The notes: generated from the sequence alone by a model not told the origin. Positions 26,603 to 35,283 are shown, counted from the first letter of the stretch. The stretch: 64,000 nt of DNA from G963666535 sp963666535 (GCA_963666535.1 OY762913.1:1612001-1676000); one strand, 5' to 3'. A program made the numbers and translations.

Positions 26603-26980
26603 CCAGGGTACAGACTATCCTCCTACTGGGCCGAAATTGCATGACGCTCTAAGCTGCCAAGAGCACATGCCGACAATGACATTATAATGCAGATACCGCC
26701 GCCGTACAATTGGTGGCGGTACTTTTATGTGTAGGTAGTTCCACAAAGTGCTATCCGGAAAAAACGGGAGAAAAATATTTAGAAAACTTTTTAAAATTCT
26801 GTCAGCAAAGGGGACTATAGCTCGTTATAGAAGTGAGGCGTCGCATCAGAGAGCCAAACGATGTTGAAAATAGTTGTAATGAACCGGACAAACCCATTGA
26901 AATGAAAGACTTCTTCGTTTTGCTTGGAATTTGGGCTACGCTATGAATTAGGAAAGGGGTGAGTCCCATGCAGTAAGTTA
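26603..26980 (+). repeat. Copy B of the duplicated leader block
   Basis: This is the second copy of the block at 21565-21939, in the same orientation and 5 kb away. It also ends with a ribosome-site-like GGGGTGAG and ATGCAGTAA (26968-26976), about 65 bp before an exported-protein gene. Differences are scattered substitutions, so the duplication is old. It accounts for most of the gene-free stretch 26556-27041. Confidence 0.85.
26694..26726 (+). terminator. Hairpin with T tract in leader block B
   Basis: Stem TACCGCCGCC / GGTGGCGGTA (10 bp, one G-U) with an 8-base loop is followed by CTTTT. It corresponds to 21658-21691. Confidence 0.72.
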
Positions 26981-27041
26981 TGCAATGCTAAAACTGGTGT
27001 ATACAAAAACAGGAAAAATTGATAAAATGAAGGAGTTACTT

Positions 27042-27818
27042 ATGATGAAAAAACTAATTTCCATTCTTTTAAGCCTTACCGTTTTAAGTTCCTGCCTTGT
27101 CCTGCCAGGGTTTGCTGTCAATGCAGAAGCGGCCCAAACGGAGGAATCCATCCGAGAAGCCTATATGCAGGATCCTGAATTCAATAAATATTTGCAGGCG
27201 GATCCTGAAGGCGCCATGGCCATGCTGGAGCATGTTTTGGCCCGCCAGTGCAGCACCGAGTCTGATATTGGTCTGAACTCGTATGACGGCAATAACTATG
27301 CATGGGTGGATACAACCCTTGTAAAACAGCATTTGGGTTATAATTGCGGACCTACAAGTGCCTTAATGGCAATCTGGGGCTGGGGCGGAACGGTTGACGG
27401 AGACACCGTAAATGACCAACAGGATACCTTGGGAACGGCTATGGGCACTAACTCTTCAGTTGGCACCGCAGTTTATAAGGTAAGAGATGTTTTGAACGAG
27501 TATGCCCCCTCGTATAAGTACAACTTCTACTTAGGAAAAACCATGACAAAGCTACAGTTCCGGACTTATGTTTTTAGTAGTCTGAGCCATGACCGGGCCC
27601 CCATCCTTCACGCGAAAACTGGTGCACTGACATATTATCAGGGTCATGATACCGGGCACTATATCACAGTTGCTGGCTTCGATTACGATACCATGGAAAT
27701 GACGCTGTATGATTGCCACCCCACAAGCACTTATTATGGAATTCATCAAGTCCCATATTATGAGGCTTACAAAGCTATTAATCAGATTGACGGTCGATAC
27801 TTAATTGTTAATTATTGA
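27042..27818 (+). CDS. Exported C39-like cysteine peptidase family protein
   Basis: The 258-residue protein has a signal peptide (residues 1-29, LPGFAVNAEA) and a C-terminal papain-like domain of the C39-like type. The catalytic Cys102 is in YNCGPTSALMAIWGW, His206 in GHYITVAGFDYD and Asp224 in LYDCHP. Such domains cleave peptides or act on cell-surface peptides; the substrate here is unknown. AAGGAG precedes the ATGATG start pair with 6-base spacing. The gene follows leader block B. Its N-terminus (AQTEES) aligns with the decayed exported protein behind leader A, although the remaining sequences look unrelated. It is probably cotranscribed with the lipoprotein 47 bp downstream. Confidence 0.83.
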   Translation: MMKKLISILLSLTVLSSCLVLPGFAVNAEAAQTEESIREAYMQDPEFNKYLQADPEGAMAMLEHVLARQCSTESDIGLNSYDGNNYAWVDTTLVKQHLGYNCGPTSALMAIWGWGGTVDGDTVNDQQDTLGTAMGTNSSVGTAVYKVRDVLNEYAPSYKYNFYLGKTMTKLQFRTYVFSSLSHDRAPILHAKTGALTYYQGHDTGHYITVAGFDYDTMEMTLYDCHPTSTYYGIHQVPYYEAYKAINQIDGRYLIVNY

Positions 27819-27865
27819 TTGGTGACAACGCATGAAAGAAATCCAATCAGTGGAGGTACAGTCGC

Positions 27866-28963
27866 ATGAAAAAGTTGCCCGCGGCAGTTATGTTGATACC
27901 CATGGCCTTATTCCTTCTTACAAGCTGCGCTTCTGGGTGTGAGGATGTGTTACCAAACTTTGATACCGCTCAAAGTCCGGATTATGTCGAGGATGCTTCT
28001 GTATTTTCGGAATATTCTGTCCGTGAATATCCCCTTACTATCCCCGACGGATATTATGTCGGGTGCATTGCCGGAACTGAAACGGCCGTTTACTATAAGG
28101 AGGATGAAATCTTGACTACGAGCGAGTGGGTTCAGAACACTGAATTCTATCGCATCGACACGGCCAGCGGTCACTCGGAACGTATCTACCAGATCAACGA
28201 CGGCAATCTCCATTGGGTGAACGAACTCGTCGCCTCGGATACCGGCCTATTCTGGGTCATCCGGGACGAGACGGGTATGCGGATCGAGCGGCTGGACTTT
28301 CAAAGCGGTCAGGTCGCCACTGTAAAGGAGTTCTCTTCGGAAACCCCTGATATCATCCTCACAGGAGGAGATGGGTTTGTGACGTGGTTTGAGGAATCCG
28401 GAAAGTCAACCGATTTTCTTTATGCCTGTGATGACGAGGGCAAAGAGGAATTTTTGATCAGCGACCAGATTTCCAAACAATCCCCCTTTACCCGCGCCTA
28501 TGTGAATGACGGGATCACCGCGTTCGTGGAAGCAAGCCGCAGCACCCAGCGTTTATGCACTTATGATCTTCAAAATAAGACCTACGTCAAACAGTTGAAG
28601 GTTCCTGCTTCTTCCACAGTAGCCGACCCGCGGGCAAATCGGGATTACATTCTTTGGAGCGAGGAAGACCAAAAGCTTCTTTATACGTATGACATTGCAG
28701 AGGCCAAACTGGGATGTGTAGCCAACACTGATTCCGATGAGCTATACATTTTTTCATTCCACTTGCTCGGGGATGTTGCTATGATCAACGATCATGTAAC
28801 AAATCAGATCATTGGCCGCCAGGCAAGCGGGTCCAAAGAGACGGCGTTTACAAAGCAGCTTTCGGGCGACCATTACTACATGTTGGGTGCGGTTGAAGCT
28901 GATCAGTGCTATATTGCGTATGACTCGGATCAAAGCTCCATCCTGCGCATCGTGCGATCCTAG
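27866..28963 (+). CDS. Lipoprotein with predicted beta-propeller fold
   Basis: The 365-residue protein begins with a lipoprotein signal: MKKLPAAVMLIPMALFLLTSC, lipobox LLTSC with Cys21 as the lipidated residue. The rest has repeated strands of the type FYRIDTASGHSERIYQI and LDFQSGQVATVKEF, about 45-50 residues apart, which suggests a TolB- or WD-like propeller. This is inference from pattern only. It follows the C39-like gene and is closed by the strong hairpin at 29025. No catalytic motif was seen. Confidence 0.75.
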   Translation: MKKLPAAVMLIPMALFLLTSCASGCEDVLPNFDTAQSPDYVEDASVFSEYSVREYPLTIPDGYYVGCIAGTETAVYYKEDEILTTSEWVQNTEFYRIDTASGHSERIYQINDGNLHWVNELVASDTGLFWVIRDETGMRIERLDFQSGQVATVKEFSSETPDIILTGGDGFVTWFEESGKSTDFLYACDDEGKEEFLISDQISKQSPFTRAYVNDGITAFVEASRSTQRLCTYDLQNKTYVKQLKVPASSTVADPRANRDYILWSEEDQKLLYTYDIAEAKLGCVANTDSDELYIFSFHLLGDVAMINDHVTNQIIGRQASGSKETAFTKQLSGDHYYMLGAVEADQCYIAYDSDQSSILRIVRS

Positions 28964-28985
28964 TGGCGGTCACCGTGCAGACCGA

Positions 28986-29033
28986 TTTGCAAGATTAAAT
29001 TCCACTGACCGCTTTTGCATGACTAAATTCCAC
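28986..29033 (-). repeat. Two tandem copies of a GTGGAATTTA-type motif
   Basis: Read on the minus strand, GTGGAATTTAGTCATGCAAA (29014-29033) and GTGGAATTTAATCTTGCAAA (about 28986-29005) are separated by about 8 bp and each is followed by CGGTC. Related copies lie at 25031-25049 and 25196-25216 in the same orientation. Repeated end motifs of this kind occur at termini of IS21-type elements, but no istA or istB is in the window. Confidence 0.6.
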
Positions 29034-29066
29034 CCAGTTCAAAAACTGGGTGGAATTTCACTTTTC
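29025..29066. terminator. Strong hairpin after the lipoprotein gene
   Basis: A perfect 15-bp stem AAATTCCACCCAGTT / AACTGGGTGGAATTT with a 4-base loop is followed by CACTTTTCC. It overlaps one copy of the GTGGAATTTA motif, so it may be an element end rather than a dedicated terminator. Confidence 0.7.
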
Positions 29067-29111
29067 CATTGAGGTATGACTTTACAGAACTGTAAAAATG
29101 GCAAAAAACCC

Positions 29112-29140
29112 TTGCAACAAACGAAAAACTATGCTAAAAT
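29112..29140 (+). promoter_or_regulatory. Sigma-A promoter for rpsB-tsf
   Basis: TTGCAA (29112-29117), a 17-bp spacer and TAAAAT (29135-29140) lie 107 bp before rpsB. The transcribed leader contains GGAGC near 29158 and GCTCC near 29210 that could pair, so a ribosomal-protein autoregulatory leader is possible but unproven. Confidence 0.7.
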
Positions 29141-29247
29141 ACCAGAGCACTACGCATGGAGCCGGAGACCAGGTCATGTGCCCTTACCGGGTTGGCCACG
29201 GCGATGAAAGCTCCAGAGGTAAAACAAAAATTAGGAGGAAACTATCA

Positions 29248-29976
29248 ATGGCAGTCGTATCTATGAAGCAGCTTCTGGAGGCTGGCGTCCACTTTGGACA
29301 TCAGACCCGCCGCTGGAACCCCAAAATGGCAACTTATATCTACACCGAGCGCAACGGGATCTATATCATCGACCTGCAGAAGACCGTGAAGAAGCTGGAA
29401 GAGGCCTATAACTTTGTTCGCACCCTGGGTGAGAACGGCCAGACCCTTCTTTTCGTCGGCACCAAGAAGCAGGCGCAGGATGCCATTAAGGAAGAGGCGA
29501 ACCGCGTTGGCATGTATTATGTGAACGCGCGCTGGCTGGGCGGTATGCTCACCAACTTCAAGACCATGCGCGGCCGCGTGGACCGCCTGAACCAGCTGAA
29601 GAAGATGCAGGAAGACGGCACCTTCGACATGCTTCCCAAGAAGGAAGTCATGAAGCACATGGGCGAAATTGCCAAGCTGGAGAAATATCTGGGCGGCGTG
29701 GTTGAGATGAGAAAGCTTCCCGGCGCGCTGTTCGTTGTCGATCCCCGCAAGGAGCGCAACGCGATTAACGAGGCCCGCAAGCTAAACATCCCCATTGTTG
29801 CCATTGTTGATACCAACTGCGATCCGGATGAAATCGACTATGTCATTCCCGGCAACGACGACGCAATTCGTGCCATTAAGCTGCTCGCTTCTGTGATGGC
29901 CAACGCCATTCAAGAGGGCAAGCAGGGCAATGACGCCGCCGTTGAGGCTGCGCAGGCCCCTGCCGCTGGGGAATAA
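29248..29976 (+). CDS. rpsB: 30S ribosomal protein S2
   Basis: S2 is a late-binding small-subunit protein. The 242-residue product has the diagnostic start MKQLLEAGVHFGHQTRRWNPKM and MLTNFKTMRGRVDRL, ending with VVDPRKERNAINEARKLNIPIVAIVDTNCDPD. The ATG at 29248 follows TTAGGAGG; an in-frame ATG 50 codons earlier would overlap the promoter. It leads the rpsB-tsf pair. Confidence 0.97.
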   Translation: MAVVSMKQLLEAGVHFGHQTRRWNPKMATYIYTERNGIYIIDLQKTVKKLEEAYNFVRTLGENGQTLLFVGTKKQAQDAIKEEANRVGMYYVNARWLGGMLTNFKTMRGRVDRLNQLKKMQEDGTFDMLPKKEVMKHMGEIAKLEKYLGGVVEMRKLPGALFVVDPRKERNAINEARKLNIPIVAIVDTNCDPDEIDYVIPGNDDAIRAIKLLASVMANAIQEGKQGNDAAVEAAQAPAAGE

Positions 29977-29984
29977 TTCAATAT

Positions 29985-30019
29985 AAAAAGCGCCTGCCCA
30001 GCGGTCGGGCGCTTTTTAG
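29985..30019 (+). terminator. Attenuator-like hairpin between rpsB and tsf
   Basis: Stem AAAAAGCGCC / GGCGCTTTTT (10 bp) with a 13-base loop ends in a T tract, 9 bp after rpsB. In many bacteria such a site lowers tsf output relative to rpsB. Confidence 0.8.
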
Positions 30020-30053
30020 CAATGTACCAAAATAAACATGGAGGTATTTTATC

Positions 30054-30992
30054 ATGGCTATTACTGCAAAAGACGTGCAGACGCTGCGCGAGATGACCGG
30101 CGTCGGTATGATGAAATGTAAGGAGGCCCTGCAGGCTGCCGACGGCGATATGGACAAGGCTGTTGAGTATCTGCGTGAAAAGGGTCTGGCTGCCGCTGCT
30201 AAAAAGGCCGGCAAGGTGGCAGCTGAGGGCGCTTCCTTCGCCGCTGTCGGCGCGAACGAGGTTGGCGTTGTGGTCGAGGTGAACTCTCAAACCGACTTCG
30301 TGGCTCAAAATGAAAAGTTCCAGACCTATGTCAAGGATGTGGCTGAAGCCATCGCCGAGAAGAATCCTGCGGATGTGGATGCGCTGATGGCTTTGTCCTA
30401 TCCCGGGACAGACCGTACCATTACCGAGGTGCAGAACGACAACATTCTTTCCATCGGCGAGAACATCAAGATTCGCCGCTTTGTCCGCTATGCCGATGGT
30501 ATGAGCGTTCCTTATATCCACATGGGTGGCAAAATTGGTGTTCTGGTGAACATGGAGATCTCCGACAATCTGAAGGGGAATGACAAAGTGGTCGAGTTGG
30601 GCAAGGATATTGCCATGCAGATCGCTGCCATGAATCCCAGCTATTTGGCTCCCGAGGAAGTGCCCGGCGGTGAGCTGGACAAGGAGCGCGAGATCCAGAT
30701 GGTCAAGGCCGTGGAAGAGAACAAGGCCAAGGGCTTGCCCGAGGATAAGGCCAAGATGATTGCAGAGAATATGGTCAAGGGCCGTATCAACAAGTTCTAT
30801 GAAGAAATTTGTCTGCTGAATCAGCCCTACGTCAAGGAGAACAAAATCACCGTTGGTAAGCATGTAGAGACGGTGGCCAAGGAGCTTGGCGGTACCATCA
30901 CCGTGAAGGCATTTACCCGTTTTGCCACAGGCGAGGGCATTGAGAAGGAAGCGGACGATTTCGCAGCCGAAGTCGCCAGCATGGTCAAATAA
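30054..30992 (+). CDS. tsf: Elongation factor Ts
   Basis: EF-Ts exchanges GDP for GTP on EF-Tu. The 312-residue protein begins AITAKDVQTLREMTGVGMMKCKEAL, the UBA-like ribosome-associated domain. The core motif VEVNSQTDFVAQNEKF near 83-98 contains the TDFVA nucleotide-exchange residues, and the coiled-coil/dimerisation part follows. GGAGGTATTTTATC precedes the start. Confidence 0.97.
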   Translation: MAITAKDVQTLREMTGVGMMKCKEALQAADGDMDKAVEYLREKGLAAAAKKAGKVAAEGASFAAVGANEVGVVVEVNSQTDFVAQNEKFQTYVKDVAEAIAEKNPADVDALMALSYPGTDRTITEVQNDNILSIGENIKIRRFVRYADGMSVPYIHMGGKIGVLVNMEISDNLKGNDKVVELGKDIAMQIAAMNPSYLAPEEVPGGELDKEREIQMVKAVEENKAKGLPEDKAKMIAENMVKGRINKFYEEICLLNQPYVKENKITVGKHVETVAKELGGTITVKAFTRFATGEGIEKEADDFAAEVASMVK

Positions 30993-31007
30993 AATAGTAA
31001 TTTACCG

Positions 31008-31042
31008 AAAAGAGTCGTCTGCGTTGCAGGCGACTCTTTTTA
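31008..31042 (+). terminator. Terminator after tsf
   Basis: Stem AAAGAGTCGTCTGC / GCAGGCGACTCTTT with one G-U pair and a short GTT loop is followed by TTTTT. Confidence 0.9.
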
Positions 31043-31203
31043 AGGCGAAGAATGGATAAAAAAGGAAGATCGAACTGGGCGAAGGGAAGAAAATATATCC
31101 TGTGAAATCGAAAAACTTTTGCTTTGCCCCTATGCAAAAGGGGAAAACTATATTAAAATATGTACTTAAGTAAAACGATGCTTTTTTAGGGGGAAATGAT
31201 ACT

Positions 31204-31926
31204 ATGACCGAACCGCATTATAAGCGCGTTCTTTTAAAAATCAGCGGTGAAGCTCTGTCGGGACAACGTGGCAGCGGCCTTGATTTTGATATGATTGGCA
31301 AGGTTTGCGACGTCGTGAAAAAGTGCACCCAGACCGGGGCGCAGATTGGGGTTGTCGTTGGCGGCGGAAATTTTTGGCGCGGCGCCAAGGACGGCGGGGA
31401 TAAGATGGAGCGGACCCGCGCCGATCACATGGGGATGTTGGCGACGACCATTAACTGTTTGGCTCTGGCCGACGTGATGGAGCAAAAAGGCGTGGATGTG
31501 CGCGTACAGACAGCCATTGAGATGCGGTCTATTGCGGAGCCGTATATTCGGTCCCGGGCGATCCGCCATCTGGAAAAGGGCCGCGTGGTGGTGTTTGGCT
31601 GCGGTACGGGCAACCCGTTCTTTTCCACCGATACGGCGGCGGTACTCCGGGCCGCGGAGATTGACGCGGATGTGATCCTGCTGGCTAAGAATGTGGACGG
31701 CGTTTACAGCGCCGACCCGCATATTGATCCCACAGCGGTCAAGTACGACAGCATCAGCTATGATGATGTGTTGGCGCAGCACCTGCAAGTGATGGATTCC
31801 ACAGCGACCTCATTGTCTATGGACAATAAAATTCCGGTCCTGCTATTTGCACTGAAAGACCCGGAAAACATTTACCGTGCGATCATGGGTGAAAAGATCG
31901 GCACCATCGTGAAGGAGGGCATTTAA
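31204..31926 (+). CDS. pyrH: UMP kinase
   Basis: PyrH phosphorylates UMP to UDP. The 240-residue amino-acid-kinase-fold protein begins RVLLKISGEALSG, has GVVVGGGNFWRG near 46-58, and DHMGMLATTINCLAL. GCGTGNPFFSTDTAAVLRAAE near 134-155 completes the pattern. It leads the conserved pyrH-frr-uppS-cdsA-dxr-rseP-ispG-polC cluster, with frr 1 bp downstream. The AT-rich region before it (31043-31203) should hold a promoter, but no convincing pair of boxes was found. Confidence 0.96.
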   Translation: MTEPHYKRVLLKISGEALSGQRGSGLDFDMIGKVCDVVKKCTQTGAQIGVVVGGGNFWRGAKDGGDKMERTRADHMGMLATTINCLALADVMEQKGVDVRVQTAIEMRSIAEPYIRSRAIRHLEKGRVVVFGCGTGNPFFSTDTAAVLRAAEIDADVILLAKNVDGVYSADPHIDPTAVKYDSISYDDVLAQHLQVMDSTATSLSMDNKIPVLLFALKDPENIYRAIMGEKIGTIVKEGI

Positions 31927-31927
31927 A

Positions 31928-32482
31928 ATGAACGAGCTGCAAAAGGAATTTGACGAGAGAATGGCCAAGACGATCGAGGTCGTGAAGAACAACTTCGCCG
32001 CTGTTCGGGCCGGGCGCGCCAACGCCAGCGTACTGGACCGCATTACTGTGGAATATTACGGCACTCCCACGCCGCTCCAGCAAATTGGCGTAGTGTCCAC
32101 CCCCGATCCACGCACGCTGATGATCCAGCCTTGGGACGCATCTCTTTTGAAGGAAATTGAAAGGGCCATCCAGATATCGGATTTGGGTATTAATCCCCAG
32201 AACGACGGCAAGGTGATCCGTCTTGCGTTTCCACAGCTGACTGAGGAGCGCCGCAAGGAGCTGACGAAGCAGGTGAAGAAATACGCAGAGGATGGAAAGG
32301 TTGCCATCCGCAACATCCGTCGGGACGCCATGGAAAAGCTGAAGAAGATGGAAAAGGCATCGGAAATTACCGAGGACGACCTGAAGACCATTGAAAAGGA
32401 GATGCAAACGCTGACCGATAAGCGCTGCAAGGAGATTGATGAGCTTGCGGCCAAAAAGGAAGCGGAACTGATGGCGGTGTGA
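31928..32482 (+). CDS. frr: Ribosome recycling factor
   Basis: RRF splits post-termination ribosomes with EF-G. The 184-residue product has VRAGRANASVLDRITVEYYGTPTPLQQIG near 25-54, and RRKELTKQVKKYAEDGKVAIRNIRRDA near 115-141, both diagnostic. It has normal length. Confidence 0.97.
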   Translation: MNELQKEFDERMAKTIEVVKNNFAAVRAGRANASVLDRITVEYYGTPTPLQQIGVVSTPDPRTLMIQPWDASLLKEIERAIQISDLGINPQNDGKVIRLAFPQLTEERRKELTKQVKKYAEDGKVAIRNIRRDAMEKLKKMEKASEITEDDLKTIEKEMQTLTDKRCKEIDELAAKKEAELMAV

Positions 32483-32567
32483 CCCCGCAGACTGCGTGTT
32501 GAACCTCCGGACAAACGGAGGTTCAGGCGTATGTTCCGTGTCACAATTAGGGAACGGGGAGCGGTCA

Positions 32568-33320
32568 ATGAGTTTATTCCAGAAGAAAAGCAATCCGGCT
32601 GGGCAGATTGACAAGCAGGGCCTGCCGAGGCATATCGCCATCATCATGGATGGAAACGGCCGTTGGGCAAAAAAACGTGGTATGCCCAGAACCGCCGGAC
32701 ACGCCGCCGGGGCGGAGACCTTTCGCCGCATTGCCACCCAATGTAAGAACATGGGCATCCAATACTTTACGGTTTATGCCTTTTCCACCGAGAACTGGAA
32801 GCGGTCGGAGGATGAGGTGGGCGCCATCATGAAGTTGCTGGAGCGGTATCTGATGGAGGCAATTCGTGAGATGGAAAAGGATCAGATTAAGCTGAACTTT
32901 TTTGGGGATCTGTCTCCACTGTCCCAGGAATTGCGCACGCTGTGCGCACGCACGCAAGAGATATCCGCACGCTATGACGGGATGCAGGTGAATATTTGCC
33001 TGAACTATGGCGGAAGAGATGAAATCTTGCGCGCCGCACGGGCTTATGCCGCTGATTGTATTGATGGGAAGGCGGACCCAAATCGGATCTCCCAAAAGGA
33101 ATTTGACCATTATCTCTACTCTGCGGGGATGCCGGATCCCGATTTGATCATTCGCCCCAGCGGAGAACTGCGCATATCCAACTTTTTGCTGTGGCAGTCC
33201 GCTTATGCGGAATACTATTTTAGCGATGTGCTGTGGCCGGACTTCGACGAGGAAGAACTGCGCCGCGCAATCATTTCCTATCAGGGTCGTTCCCGTAGAT
33301 TTGGAGGAGTTAAGGCGTGA
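32568..33320 (+). CDS. uppS: Isoprenyl transferase (undecaprenyl diphosphate synthase)
   Basis: UppS condenses isopentenyl diphosphate onto farnesyl diphosphate in Z-configuration to make the C55 lipid carrier for wall synthesis. The 250-residue protein has HIAIIMDGNGRWAKKRG near 22-38 with catalytic Asp28, and the late motif RPSGELRISNFLLWQSAYAEYYF. The start at 32568 follows GGAACGGGGAGCGG. An inverted repeat GAACCTCCG / CGGAGGTTC (32501-32524) sits in the frr-uppS gap. Confidence 0.96.
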   Translation: MSLFQKKSNPAGQIDKQGLPRHIAIIMDGNGRWAKKRGMPRTAGHAAGAETFRRIATQCKNMGIQYFTVYAFSTENWKRSEDEVGAIMKLLERYLMEAIREMEKDQIKLNFFGDLSPLSQELRTLCARTQEISARYDGMQVNICLNYGGRDEILRAARAYAADCIDGKADPNRISQKEFDHYLYSAGMPDPDLIIRPSGELRISNFLLWQSAYAEYYFSDVLWPDFDEEELRRAIISYQGRSRRFGGVKA

Positions 33321-34138
33321 ATATGCTTAAGCGAATCAGTGTCGCCGTGGTTTTTATCCCGCTCATCTTTATCGTGATCTACGTCCTGCCTGACGTTTGG
33401 CTGCCCATCACGGTTTCGGTGCTGTCTGTGGTTGCGGTTCACGAGGCGATGTGGTCCACCGGATTTGTCAAGCATATCCGTATATCCGGCTATTCCCTCA
33501 CGCTGGCAGGTCTGATTCCGTTTTGGGCTTACTATGACGGACGGATGAAGTTCCTGCTGCTGGCCATGTTTATTTATGTCCTGCTTCTGTTTGTGGAGGC
33601 AATGCTGAGCCACTTTACCGTAACGATGGAAAAGATGGGCGGCGCGTTTTTCCTGTCCATTGTGATACCAATGTTTTTGTCCTCGCTTCTGGAGATCCGG
33701 CAGATGGAACTGGGCGAATATTACATTCTGCTGCCGTTTGTGGCGGCTTTTACCAGTGATGCATTTGCCCTGTTTGCCGGCATGCTGTTCGGAAAGCATA
33801 AGCTGGCGCCGGAACTATCCCCAAAGAAGACCGTGGAGGGAGCCGTTGGCGGAGCCGTGGGCGCTGTGGTTTGCTGTATGATTTTTGGGCTTGTGGTGCA
33901 GTATGGCTTTGGCATCCAGGCGCGGCTAGGCGTGCTGGCGCTGTACGGTTTGTTGGGAAGCGTCGTTTCTTCTTTGGGCGACTTGTCCTTTTCATATATT
34001 AAGCGGCAGTATAATATTAAGGATTTTGGCAACATTTTTCCCGGACATGGCGGCGTTCTGGATCGGTTTGACAGTATGGTGTTTTGTGCCCCGCTGTTTC
34101 AACTTCTACTGTGCTTTTTGCCCGCCCTTGTGAGGTGA
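33317..34138 (+). CDS. cdsA: Phosphatidate cytidylyltransferase
   Basis: CdsA makes CDP-diacylglycerol from phosphatidate and CTP at the membrane. The 273-residue protein is strongly hydrophobic, with about seven membrane segments. It has the C-terminal family signature SSLGDLSFSYIKRQYNIKDFGNIFPGHGGVLDRFDS. It starts at a GTG overlapping the uppS stop, preceded by GGAGGAG; the ATG two codons on is an alternative. Confidence 0.94.
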   Translation: MNMLKRISVAVVFIPLIFIVIYVLPDVWLPITVSVLSVVAVHEAMWSTGFVKHIRISGYSLTLAGLIPFWAYYDGRMKFLLLAMFIYVLLLFVEAMLSHFTVTMEKMGGAFFLSIVIPMFLSSLLEIRQMELGEYYILLPFVAAFTSDAFALFAGMLFGKHKLAPELSPKKTVEGAVGGAVGAVVCCMIFGLVVQYGFGIQARLGVLALYGLLGSVVSSLGDLSFSYIKRQYNIKDFGNIFPGHGGVLDRFDSMVFCAPLFQLLLCFLPALVR

Positions 34139-34143
34139 TGAAT

Positions 34144-35283
34144 ATGGAAAGAACCATTTCTCTGTTGGGTTCCACCGGCTCTATTGGGCGGCAATCGCTG
34201 GATGTGATTGCCGCCTGTGGCATGAAGGTGGCTGCTCTTACAACCAATCGAAATACTGGTCTTGCGGAGGAGCAGGCGCGCCGGTTTCAGCCGGAGCTGG
34301 TCGTCGCGTTTGACCGCGATGCGGCAGCTGACCTTACCGTGCGGCTTGCCGATACCGGCATCCGGGTGGCGGCGGGGATGGACGGCCTGCTGGAAGCGGC
34401 AACCCTGCCTAGCGCTGATACCGTCCTGACCGCCGTGGTGGGTATGGTGGGTCTGCGGCCGACATTGGCGGCAATCCGGGCGGGCAAACGGATTGCGCTG
34501 GCCAATAAAGAAACGTTGGTGTGCGCGGGCGAGCTGGTGATGAAAAGCGCGGAACAATACGGGGCTGAGATCCTGCCCGTAGATTCTGAGCATTCCGCTT
34601 TGTTTCAGTGCTTACAGGGGAACCGCGACAGGGGAGAGGTGAAACGGCTGATTCTCACCGCCTCTGGCGGCCCCTTTTTTGGCTATACAAAAAAGCAGCT
34701 GCAGCAGGTGACGAGGCAGCAGGCCTTATGCCACCCAAACTGGTCCATGGGGGCAAAAATCACCATTGACTCCGCTACGTTGATGAACAAAGGACTGGAA
34801 TTTATTGAGGCCATGCGGCTTTACGCCATGCCAGTTGAGAAAATTTCCATCATTGTACACCGAGAGAGTATCATTCACTCCATGGTGGAATACTGTGATA
34901 ATGCGGTTTTGGCGCAGCTTGGGACGGCGGATATGCGCCTGCCGATCCAGTATGCGCTGACCTGGCCGGCACGAACGTTTGGACCCGCCAAGCCGTTGGA
35001 TCTGTTGTCCTGCCCGAATTTGACCTTTGCTCCGCCAGATGCGGATACCTTTGCCTGCCTGGGACTGGCACTGCGCGCGGCGAAGACCGGCGGGACTGCC
35101 TGCGCGGCACTCAACGGAGCAAACGAGGCGGCCGTGGGTCTATTCCTGCAGGACAAAATTGGGTTTTGCGAGATTGCCGAACGGGTGGAAAAAGCGCTGA
35201 ACGCGGTTCCTTGCGTGAGTGCTGACACACTGGACGCGGTTTTGGCTGCGGATGATGCGGCCCGGGCTGCTGCATTGCGCTGA
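34144..35283 (+). CDS. dxr: 1-deoxy-D-xylulose 5-phosphate reductoisomerase
   Basis: Dxr converts DXP to MEP with NADPH, the committed step of the non-mevalonate isoprenoid pathway. The 379-residue protein begins with the NADPH loop LLGSTGSIGRQSLDV near residues 6-20. Substrate/metal regions are LPVDSEHSALFQCL and ITIDSATLMNKGLE. GAGGTG precedes the start; an ATG two codons upstream overlaps the cdsA stop. Confidence 0.96.
   Translation: MERTISLLGSTGSIGRQSLDVIAACGMKVAALTTNRNTGLAEEQARRFQPELVVAFDRDAAADLTVRLADTGIRVAAGMDGLLEAATLPSADTVLTAVVGMVGLRPTLAAIRAGKRIALANKETLVCAGELVMKSAEQYGAEILPVDSEHSALFQCLQGNRDRGEVKRLILTASGGPFFGYTKKQLQQVTRQQALCHPNWSMGAKITIDSATLMNKGLEFIEAMRLYAMPVEKISIIVHRESIIHSMVEYCDNAVLAQLGTADMRLPIQYALTWPARTFGPAKPLDLLSCPNLTFAPPDADTFACLGLALRAAKTGGTACAALNGANEAAVGLFLQDKIGFCEIAERVEKALNAVPCVSADTLDAVLAADDAARAAALR

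Noticed and set aside
29910..30863. A 317-codon open frame on the minus strand
   Set aside because: Antisense to tsf, which is unmistakable on the plus strand; no start signal or family motif.
31081..31203. Promoter for pyrH
   Set aside because: AT-rich with several TATA-like boxes, but no -35/-10 pair at 16-18 bp spacing that I would defend.
31883..32758. A 291-codon minus-strand frame across frr and uppS
   Set aside because: Covers two certain genes in antisense and lacks a promoter or ribosome site.
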